DNA of 64,000 nt from Callaeas wilsoni. Taxonomy: Eukaryota > Chordata > Aves > Passeriformes > Callaeidae. Within the stretch, counting starts at the first letter, position 1; each line of letters opens with the position of its first letter. The position numbers and the translations under genes are program-made. The notes under the pieces are model-generated. The model had not been told where the DNA came from. It worked only from the letters and a program-made list of their open reading frames with translations, and did no database searches. Shown piece by piece: positions 12,701 to 24,700 of this stretch. Location: positions 62,001 to 126,000 of the forward strand of contig VWPU01001233.1 in NCBI GenBank assembly GCA_013398955.1, in the 5' to 3' direction.

Positions 12701-15700
12701 TTTACATGTTAAGCTTACCAGTTGGTGTACTTGAATAGCTTTATTTGAAAACATCCTATTAAATCAATATTCAGTCTGTTGTGTTTTAGGGTTTTTTTAT
12801 CTGATTTGTACTTCTGTCAACCTGTCTGACAGAAAGGATTCTGGAATCCAAGTTGGCAAAATGCTGCAATAGGGAGGGGCATTTTTACTTCTACAAAAAT
12901 ACTGCTTATAAAGTCTATCTACAGTTGCTTTAAAGCTGAGCACTGTAAGCATTTATATCTTCAGTTAGCTCACTACATACTCAAACATGGTGTCTTTCTT
13001 GAGAGTGATCTGAATCTTCATTTCCCCCATCCTCTCAATAGTCGTAGGCCATGTGATGTAAGGAAAAGCCTTGTACTTTGCTTCTTCTGTAGACATTTGG
13101 TATAACTCTGGTTTAAGCTCTTCAGGATTTTTGAATTTACTTCGAATTGCTGCATTTTGGCACATACGGCTTAAAAGCATGTAAATTTTTTTTTTTCCCT
13201 TTCAGGTGTGTGTGTTCTGAGCCTGAGAAACCAAGCAATGAAACATTGCGTGTGTGGAGGAGTATGAATAAGTCTGGGGAAGATATAGCATGGAGTAACC
13301 TTACAGTTTCCGTGAGTATCTGAAAGCTATGTGTATGTACTTGTGTGTGTGTATGTACAGATGTGTAAAATACAAATACCTGCACGATAACCGGTTTTGA
13401 TTAACATTTTTTTATCCAATTTCTTTTTTTAATTGAACCTGGACTGTTTTCCTTAAAACTGTATTTTTGAACTCTTATTTCTTCCACAAGGCTTTAAAAA
13501 GTCATTGTAGAGGTGTAGATAAGTGAGTCTAGGGAGGTAAATGCTAATAAAATGTCTGCTTGAGGTAGCCACATTAATGCTCTTATGGAGCACAGTCATC
13601 TTTCTGCAGGTGAATATGATTAGGTGAATAAACAGGAGTTTGCTTTCTTCCAGTTCCTGAAAGAAATCTTTTTAATATGATGTGATGATGGAAATTGTAG
13701 TTAAAGTGTGGTAGCAAACAGGTTTCATTAGTTTGTTTGGTACAAAACTCCAACAGAATCAAAGGAACTACCTAAATATTGATTGGACGAAAATAATTAT
13801 TTGAAATTGAAAATAACTATTTAGAATTAGGCTTGAAAGCGTTAAATTCTGAAGTCGATATTTTATACCAATATCTAATTTTGTGGGTAGGTGAAGAGGA
13901 GGAAAGTTACGATGTGCAGGTGCTCTGGAAGGCTTTTAGAGAGTAACATTTTTGCTGATTAGTAGTTTCTTGGGCAGTGCGCAGTGGAATAAGTGCAGCT
14001 GTGTGCAGCCATTTTGCATTGCCTGGCACCCGATTCCCACCTGCATCTCGAATGATTTGGATCTGCTGTGGATTTTGTTATGCTTGCTGGGTGTGTGTGC
14101 CTACTTCGGCCATCTGAGGCTGTCTAGAACAGCAGTGGGTATCTGTATGGGCTCTCCTTGTGTCTGAGCTTAGACATCTGCACTGAAAGCACCTCTTTTG
14201 TACAGCAGATGTTCCATGTAAAACCTCAGTGCTTTACTTGACTTGTTGCAGTACTGTTCTTTATGTGCTAGCATGACTCCTAGTTTACCATAATCACTTA
14301 GGATGGCAGGTTTCTTTTAACTTAGTTTTTATATTTCCTTTATATTTATTATTCATTTTATATGCCTTTTCACCCTATAAAGCATCTTTAGTCTTACCCA
14401 AGAGACAGAACTGATCTTGGATTTGATGTTATCTTGTAATCAAAGTAGATTGTTAATAGGGAGAATTTTTGTCATAAGTTAAATTTTCAATAAATTAATT
14501 AATAAACTGGATTGGGGCTGTGCTGCTTCCAGCTACTTGATTTATTGGCTTGTTGTTTCCTTGTACTTCATGTGTTTACTTAAACTTTTTGGTTTTGCAT
14601 TTCACTAAGTCTTTGGGGTAGGTATCATCTGACACTGTTTTATTTTTTATTCAAATCCATTATTTATGATGCTTTCCTACTTTACTAGAAACTTTTTCCT
14701 ATGGTTTGGGTAACCTTATTTTATAAGAGTATGTTTTTTCCCTTAACTGAGCAAAACAAAGTCAAAGAGGTGGGAGAAACTGAGGAGATCCCTTTCTATG
14801 TTCGTTAGCTTAAAGCTGATGTTGGATATTTTGCTTTTCCTGGGCAATCTTGCAATGCTTTGAAAAACAGAGTAAAAGTAATGTGACTGTAAAGAAGTTG
14901 TTCTTCTTGGGCATCTCCCAGCATTTTGGCATCCTGAAATAATCAGTGGTGACTACTGTGCCTTTTATGGAACAGACAGCACATGTTGGGATTTTTCCCA
15001 ATGAGATAGTGATGAAGGAAAGAACTCCCTTTTTGGAATTATGAACATTCTCGAATGTGTTTTAAGTAGAAAAGTTGGAAGCTTGGTTGAATGTACTGAA
15101 TGAATAAAACATAGACATATGAAGAGTTTTTCTCTTTGCAGGAATGTTTAGAATTTCATGGTGTGTTTCGTGGATCAGCTTGTGGTCATCACGGACCATA
15201 TATTCCAGATGTTCTCTTCTGGTCTGTCATACTATTCTTTGCAACATTTTTCCTCTCCTCTTTCCTTAAGAAATTCAAGACCAAACGCTATTTCCCAACT
15301 AAGGTAATTCTGATTACAGACTATGGTTATCTTGTAATATATACCTTGGTATAACTTAATGGAGTTGAATTTTGTCTTAAGAGATTTCTTTTAAGACAAG
15401 AAAGGAAATTAAAACCCAAAAATTAGCTAATAATTTCAAAATTTAGGACATTTGAGGAAAGAAATCATCTGTGAAAAATTCAGTGCTTATTCTTATTTTT
15501 GTGGTGTTACAACAAGATATTCTAAACTTCGAAAGACCTAAGCAGTCCATCTCCCCACATTAATGGGTATTGCCAGGTACCATTAGTAGAGATAATATTG
15601 CTGTTCTTTTCCTCACCTAGCCATACTAAACAATTGATTGCTTTCCCCAAACTGCGGATGTCTGTTGGGTTTTGAGTGGTTCCTCAGGGGATTACTGTTT

Positions 15701-18700
15701 CTAATAGATTCTAATGCGATGATTATTCTTAGACTGATTTATGTAACTCCTGCGAGGCAAAATTAAATTGGTTAGATTTGCTATAAACCTCAGCTAATCC
15801 CTGCAATGTCTTCCTAATGTTTAGTAAAGTTATTTTTGGTAATCTGAATGTATTGCAAATTATCTGCCTCCTATTGATTAAAATATGAAATGTATGAATA
15901 TTACTGACCTAAGGTACCAGGGACTAGCTGTGGTGGCCCAGCCTCCTAGCGGGATTGAGGGGAGAGGAAGATGATGGAGTTGTTTGAAGTAATTTGCCTC
16001 TTGCAGTAGACCACTTTTAAATGAGTAAACAGTTGTACAAAATACATGTCTTTTGCAGCTTCATACTATGCTGACAGGCAGCTTAAATTTTTAAGTAACA
16101 GGAAAAAATATATAATGCTCACTGGTGTAGTATAATATAAATAAACTTCACTTTTTATAAGGGGAGAAAATCGTCTTTCTACACATGCATATTATAATGG
16201 TGAAAAAGCAAGATTTAACACAAATCTTTTCTTTCTAGGTGCGTTCTACCATCAGTGACTTTGCAGTGTTTCTGACCATAGTAATCATGGTTTTGATTGA
16301 CTATCTTGTAGGAGTACCTTCTCCTAAGCTTCTTGTTCCAGAGAAATTTGAAGTAAGAAGTAAAACCTTTTGAAAAATGTAACTTTTAAAATGCTTGCAG
16401 TTTTATGAACAGTAGAACAATGGAGTTGTATAGAAACAGAAATTTCTCTTTTTTGATTACAATGTAGTTGATCAAGTAGTATCCCTTTTCTGTTTTGGAT
16501 GTATGTCTCATCTGACAGAAGAAATTATGTTGTATATTATTACAGAAGAAATTATGTTGTATATTATTACTGGAAGGGAAACATTATTTTGTGCAAATGT
16601 ACAAAATTGAAGGAATTGAATATATTTGTTTTAATTTTTTTCCATATAAATATAATGTTTACTTGTAACAGCTAAATCAGTCTTTTGGTCAAAGCCATTG
16701 GAAAACAACCTAAACATATACTTAAGAGACTGATCTGTTTTTCATTGAAGCGGTTTGTAGTGATAAAATCTTCATTCTTTTCTAGTCATTTAATTCTCAT
16801 TGTTAATGGTTTTTTTTTATTTTTTTTAGCCCACCCGAAAAGACCGAGGATGGTTCATAGATCCTCTGGGAGGCAATCCTTGGTGGACACTCTTGATTGC
16901 TGCTCTTCCTGCGTTACTCTGTACCATTCTCATTTTCATGGATCAACAAATAACAGCCGTTATTATAAACAGGAAAGAGCATAAACTGAAGGTAAAAGTA
17001 ATTTTTACGGAAGTCTAATGTTGTGTAAGTCAGGTTTATTTTAAATCAGACTCATGCTGCAAATTCATGAAATTACCATCAGCTGCTAAATATATGTATA
17101 AGTTGACTAATAAAAAGCAAATATAATTTTGTGGACACTCTCAAAGTATCTGACTTTTGTAGTTGTAGGTTATTCACCTGCTGAGTTAGCAATATGATAT
17201 CATATAAACAGAAATTTTATCAAGTTATTTGTTTGCTTAATTTTACAGAAAGGCTGTGGTTATCATCTTGATCTGCTCATGGTTGGTATTATGTTGGGAA
17301 TATGTTCTCTCATGGGCTTACCGTGGTTTGTTGCTGCAACTGTCCTGTCTATAAGTCATGTTAACAGCCTGAAAGTTGAATCTGAATGCTCAGCACCAGG
17401 AGAACAACCAAAGTTTCTGGGAATCCGGGAGCAGCGAGTGACAGGATTGATGATTTTTGTGCTGATGGGGATGTCAGTGTTCATGACCTCTGTGTTAAAG
17501 GTAAAAGACAGTTTTCCCAAAATATTTTCTTTGTGCTTTTGATTTTGCTGTGGTGAGTTAGCATTTCATAATGCTAGGAAGTTCTGTTATGTTAAGTAAG
17601 ATATGCCTGGACTCATTTTCAAATTGCTTTTTTAGTAACAGATGTTAGTTGAATAGAAACAATATGGAAGGATGCAAGAAAATGAAATCTGAGGAAGCTA
17701 GGAATGTAGTGAGTAGTGAGGAAAGCAACCTTTTCCTGTGTTACCTGATTTTCTTGCCAGCTCTTTTTTAGTTTCTTGAGTTCATGTTACCTAAAAACTG
17801 CAGTTTTTATGTGAGTGCATAAATGGAGAGAGAAAGAGTGTGATAAAGATATAAAGTTACTTGAGCAGAGGTAATATAATGGAGCAGAAGGAACAGAAAC
17901 ATTGCTTTAAAAGGAAGAAATGACATTTTTCACTTCTTGTTCTTCAGCTTACTAAACTTGATTTGATTTTTAGAGTGTCAAGATTATTTTATGCATCATC
18001 ACACTGTAATGGTGATTTTGCAGGTTGTATTGTAGCATCAGATTACACTTTATCTCTTAATTTACATCCTAGTGACCTTTCAAAGACTCTGTTGGAAGAA
18101 AATTACTCAGTTCAGTTGTTTTTTTGCTCAGATTTACTAAAACCTGTTCAACTTCTGCTTTGTTGTTTCAAATCCAGTAGTTAAAAGGAGAAATGAAAGA
18201 ACTTTTTGTTGCCAGTAATGCAGATATTGCATAACTGCTGGTACCTCTAAAGAACTTCGTAAAAGTCTGTTTAAACAAAGACAGATCACAAGTAATTTCA
18301 TAAGAAATGTAGCTTCTCAAATTTAGATAATGGGCAGAATAATGCTGTAAACATACAGCTATAGTTTAACAAATAGTTATGTATTATAAATTTTAAATTG
18401 TTGACCATTTGTATGTCTATTAAAGAATGTAAAGGTCTGAAAAGAATAAGGCCATAGCAGATACTAAAAATAAGTATTCAGATTTGACAATCTCTCATTA
18501 AAAACTTACCAAGAGCTCGGCTGCATAACGCAAATAATCAGAAGCAGAAATACTGAAATAGATTTATTGTTGCTCAAAAGCAAAAATTGAAAGTGCTGAT
18601 TGCTGAAGCAAAATGTTTTAAACCCCATATTTTAACTTTTTGTTCTTAGAAACGAATACTTTTTTTTATGGACCCAGGGTAATAGGAATGGAATTATTAC

Positions 18701-21700
18701 TCTTTGCTCTTTAAGTTTTTCTTTTTCAGTGTGAATGACTGTTATTGTTCAAAAGAAGTAAGGAGAACAAAGCCTTGCATCTGTCAGTTGCTGTGCTTTT
18801 GTTCCATGTGTGGATTTATACTGATTTAATGCAGTAGAAGATACTACATTAAATTACAGAACTTACAGTGAAGACACTAGCCACACATACACGTGCAGTA
18901 ATGAATCTCTAAGACAGTTTTATTCCACACTGTTTAAATAAAGGTTTTTGTTCAGTCTTGATAGCAGCAGTTTTTATTAAGATTTCATGTTGTATCTTTG
19001 CTGTCCTTTTCTTAGAAGCTTGATGAATTCAGAAGCAAAGAAGGCTTCACTGCAGAGGCTTGATGGAAGTGCCACTGAAATCAGTGGATAACTTTGTTAT
19101 CTTAGTAAACTTTAAATTATATAAAAATATAAAACAGCACTGTACTAAATTATGTAAGCTGTCTATCATATATTACAATTTAAATTATTATAAATATTAT
19201 CTTTAATAAGCTTTAAATTGGTCTTCTTGCTGGAGCAAAATTTAGCTCTGAATAAGTAGCAGATTTCCATAGCTCAGTTGGTATGGTGAGGTTTTTGTAT
19301 TGTCTGCACCAGATGTGCAAGTGTTCAAAAGTAAAACTTAACATGGCAATTTCATGAAGTTGTACAGAAAACAGTAGTCTTGATACAGTTCCTGTCAAAC
19401 AGCAACATAAAGCAGTATATTTCGCATGAATAGAAGTTTTGGTTGCAGCCCAGGAAATTGAGTGAATGGGCAGTCAAGGCAGAACTACTTTTTTATCCTG
19501 GTCATAGCCTTGTTAGTTCTAGATTTTTTTGCTGCTCAATGATACATATGTATTCTTTTAAATAAAAGCCCTCAGGTTTCACTTAAATAAAATATAAAGT
19601 AAAAAATAACTTGGTCTGTGCCTTTCACTAGTATGGACAGCTCTCTTATGCCATGTTAATTCTGCTTTTAACTGTGAGTGTTTTTTCCTCCCCAGTTTAT
19701 TCCAATGCCAGTTTTGTATGGTGTCTTTCTTTACATGGGAGTATCTTCATTAAAAGGCATTCAGGTAAAGTCTGATTTTAATGAGCAGTTTGCTTTTGTT
19801 TAACACTGAATGAAAAGGGAACTGTGACACCCCACATTATGTGAGCCACAATAAAGTTATTCCATAGTGTCTGAATAGCATGTAGGATAATTTCCTGAGT
19901 GTCATGTTCAGGTATTTCTTCTTACAATATTGTGTCCTCACTTGTCAGTTCTTTTTTATTTATTCGTTCAGTAGTGTAGCTAAGAAACAAATTTTCTGAA
20001 ATATTCTGGATTTTTTTTATTATTGAGGGAGGGGACAACCCCAGCCAAACAGCCCCCTCTTCCACCCCCTTGAATGTTCACTGTCCTTCATTAGTATTTT
20101 ATTTGGGATTATCTTACATTTCTGTAGTCCTCTAAAAATATTTATTTTCTTCTGGAGAGGCAGACAATAATTAACTGAAGAATGATTTTATTTTCCATGT
20201 AGTTTTTTGACCGCATAAAACTGTTTGGAATGCCTGCCAAACATCAACCTGACTTGATTTATCTACGTTATGTGCCACTCTGGAAGGTCCATATCTTTAC
20301 AGTTGTTCAGCTCACTTGTCTAGTTCTATTGTGGGTGATTAAAGCCTCTGCAGCTGCTGTTGTTTTCCCTATGATGGTAAGTTTTCTGGTTTGCCAGTTA
20401 ATAATTTTTGTACAAGACTACATGTATTATTCAGGATCTCTTCAGAAGATGTTTGCTGCCTTTAAGAAAGAAGGGAGTGGGAAAGAAATAAAATAACCCC
20501 CTGTAGTACATACAAGCTGTTCACTTTTGAAACACAAAGACTTCTCATTTCCTGAAAACAAGCAATTCAGTTCTGAATAGCTATTGAATGTGGAAATTAT
20601 TTACCTTTGGGGTAAGATAAAATCTAGTGCTAGAAAAAAGGGCTTCAGTTACAGATTCTGAGTGTACCGAAAGTGTGTGTGCATTTTTGTTCATTGGAAT
20701 AGTTTAATATAAAGTATTTTGTCTGTGGTTCCCTTTAGGTTCTAGCATTAGTGTTCATTCGCAAGCTCATGGATTTATGTTTCACCAAAAGAGAGCTTAG
20801 CTGGCTTGATGATCTTATGCCAGAAAGTAAAAAGAAGACAGAAGATGACAAAAAGATTAAAGAAAAAGAAGTAAGTGTGAAAACAATCCAACTGAGCATG
20901 TTGTAAATTACTAGGAAATACTTAATGCAATTTAAAAGAATTTTATGTGACCTGAGCATATGACCTTGTATACCACATGCACATTTTGAAATTCTTCACT
21001 TATGAGAGGAAATTCTTCACTAGAGGAGCTGTTGCTGGTGGTTAAGGAGTCAAGTCACTGTTTCAATTATGCTGTGAGGAGCTATGATTCTTATTCGTGA
21101 TCAAAATTTGCAAGCAAAGTGGAAAGAAGCCATTGTTAGCACAAAAATGTTAGGTTTTTTGTCTTTCATCAGATTAGAAGGCGAGAAAATGGAGAGAAAG
21201 AGAGAAAGGAGAGGGAAGTGATGGAGTAGAGTTTCTTTATTCTGCTTAACTTAGTCACAAGACTGTTCATAATATCAGGGACATTTTGCTCATGGGTGTT
21301 TGTGGAGCTGTCATTAAGCACAACTGCTAGTTACCAATAATACAGTAATATAGCTTCTCTAACTTCTCCATGAAAGTTCTGCCTTGCTGTACACCACCTA
21401 ACTGAACACCCTCCTTCCCCAGTCTCCCATGTCCCCTGCCTTAATAAAACACTTCTAAGAGGAAAGGTCATAAGCTCTGTCTCCTGTATCCAGCTGTACC
21501 TACACAGAAGTGCCTGTTTCCCCTATGGAATAACTGTCAGCTTGAAGATACTACTGTGTTTTCTGCTGTGTGAGTAATTTTACAAACTTACTTGGAATTT
21601 ACAGGAAGCAGAGAGAATGTTTTCAGACAATGACAGTGTACACCTTGCATATGGAGAAGCAAATCTGGATTTTCCTGTAAAAACCCTGAAATACAGGTAT

Positions 21701-24700
21701 AAAATAATGTATCTGTTAAAAGTTCTTGTATCAGATGCTGTAGTTTGCTTTATATTAAGTTGGTTGTGTATGAGTTGAAATAATGTTTTTTCCCCAAGCT
21801 TGTAACTTAGCCATGATTAGGAAATATGAAGATACATCTCATGGTGCTACATTACTATTTTTATATTGCATTGTTCTTTGAAACTGCATCTTAATTGTAA
21901 ATTTACATGACCATCTTGAACAGATCAGATGACTCAATTTCGACCAGCTGTACTAAAGGTGAAGAAGCGTCCTTGGTCAGTTTCTATGGAATATTTGTGT
22001 GCTACTGTGCATGAAATACTGAGCATTAAGCAACTAATAGCATCAGTTGAGCCATGTGTTTACCAGCCCCTTGGATTTTTCAGAAGAAATCCAAGTGTGT
22101 AATTCTTTGGTTTACCTAAGAGAAGGATAAAGTCATAATTTCTGTGGTACAAAAAAGCAATTTTACAGGCAATCATTTTTACTTTAAAAGGTTATTTTCT
22201 GAACGTAAATGTAAGAATAGGTTCTCTTCCAGAAAAGGAAGTACTGGAATTTCAGTCATGGAAATTCTTTCAGCTTTGGTAGGCATTTTGTCTCAGTTGG
22301 TGTCTCCCTTACTGGGGGGCTGTATTTAGCTGAGTTGTAAGGTATTCTCAACTGTTCCAACACAACCTGAAAATGTGACAAATAAATAGATTACAGGTTT
22401 TCTTTTCCTCTCTAATAATAAGGGTTCCTAGGTTAAAAATTTGCCTTCCTATGGATCTAGCATAGTACCAGGTATACCCTATGAGAGTTGGGAACAGGCA
22501 GAAATTTGGATTAGATAGATATTCCTGCTGAGTGCTGTTGTCTATTCTGAGAGCAGGCTTAATCAGACTTAAGCAACTCAAATGAAAATGCTAAAGCTTT
22601 AAAAATAACCATTTGAGTTGCTAATTGCTCTCACAGTAGAGCCATGACTTCATCACGAGTGTGCATGTGTTTTGAATCTGTTCTGCTGCCTTATATATCT
22701 TGTGGGGATCCCTGAGGAAAAATGGCTTTGAAAGTTTTTTCTGCCATTTGAAAAACTTACAGATGACCTGGGGTAGATTCTGAAGCTTAAATATGGAACA
22801 GAACAGAAAACAGACCTACAGGCAACACCTGAGCCTGCTGTACATGTAACTGTGTGGAGGACAAAAGTGGAATAGGCTTTAAAAACTTACCATCTGCAAG
22901 GGTAAACTTATCTTCTGCAGCACTTGGTAGGGTGGTGGTCTGGCAAAATAACCTTGCAAAATATCTAATAAGACTTTGAAGGAAAAAACCAACTTGTAAT
23001 CTGTCTAGATAATTGGAATTTCCAGATTTATAATAGTTTCAAATCTCACCTGAATTTTTAAAATTTTATTAACCTTTTTTCTTTTGCCCTTCATTATTTC
23101 CTAGAAGCCACTTAAAGTAACTGATTCATGAAAGCCTTAGCACAACAGTGTTATTTAATCCATTATTTCTGGGCACGCAAAATAATTTTCTGAAGTTAGG
23201 TATGGGTTACCTCTCAAGTATTCTCAGTATCTTACGTTATCTATGTGAAAAACTGTTTTGAGGTGCTGTGTAATTATGGTAGTGCTAGTGAGTTGAATTT
23301 TCAGTTTTTTACTGAAGTACACTTTTAAGAGATGAAGTCAACTTATGGCTGTGTAAATATTGAAAGAAGGCACAACTGATGTAAATGATGAGTGACAGTA
23401 AGTATAATAGTGTTGCAAGGAATTGAATACTAACCAGAAAGTATGTTTGTTCTTTAGCATTGATCCCTCAGTTGTAAACATATCAGACGAAATGGCCAAA
23501 ACTGCACAGTGGAAGGCTCTTGCCATGAATACTGAGAATGCCAAAGTAACCAGAGCTAACCTGAGGTAGCTATAATTACTCACGCCTTTTCTAACGATCG
23601 CCTTGTGTTTAGCAGCCATACCTGTATTTATTGAAATGTATCTCAAAAAAAAGAGTATATGTGGTTTATAAATCTGAGTTACTGACTTTTTGCTTTAGAA
23701 GAACTTGAATTTGAGCTTAATTTTTCCTCTTTACTTTGGAGTTTATCAATTTCTATAAGGAATTATTTTATTACTATTTTATTAAATGTATTATTTTAAA
23801 TAGTAATTTTTAAATTACTATTTATTTGCTTAATACAAGTGTTTACTACTCTGGTGAGCTTAGAGTTTCTAAATACTAGAGTGTACATGAGCATGGAAGT
23901 GGTTTGATCTTCAACAATACAAATTCCACTGAGAATAAAAGGTAAGTCCAGCACTTTCATTGTTGCTTTCTGTTGCCCTAGGACCTGCCCAATGTTTTTG
24001 TGGATGGATGGGTTGCTTGGATTGGTTTTCCTCAACTCATTTTTAATATCTAAGAATTAAAGCTGTCTCAAATACTATCTTCACTGAATATGAAATATAC
24101 TTGAATGAAGTACGTGGACAGATCATGAGTCCTCAGTACTGTGAACATTCCCTGTAAGCTGACACACATCTTCTGTGCTGGCCAGTAGCCTTTCTTCTCC
24201 ATGAGCTCCCCATCAAAGAACAAAGTCTGTGTGTGATGAATCATTTTGCTATTCTATCCTAATTTCTCCCCTGTCTAGCTGAATCTATCAAGGGAAACAA
24301 GCCAAAACATGAATATTTATGTGGAATATCCCCAACTTCCTGAAAGGCTTGTGATTTATAGGAACTGGCATCTGTGGACTGTTTCACATCCATGCTGCTA
24401 TTGCTTAGTAATTTTTATGTAGGAAAGGGAAGAATGGGCATGTTTGCCTCAGAAAACTAAACTTAAGCAGTCCTGTTGTCTGTTGTATGCATCTTCTACT
24501 GGTTGATCCCTTTCAGCCAGTTCTGTCAGAGGAAGACATATTTCAGAGATACAAAATTGTCAGGCTTTGTATACAATTACATCTTGTGAAAGCCGTGGTG
24601 GTGAGGAGGGAGTGTTCATACATAACTGGCCGAGCCATCTCAGGTACTGTTGGAAACACTAGTGGTGACTTAGCACTTGTATACCATCGGTCTATTCACC

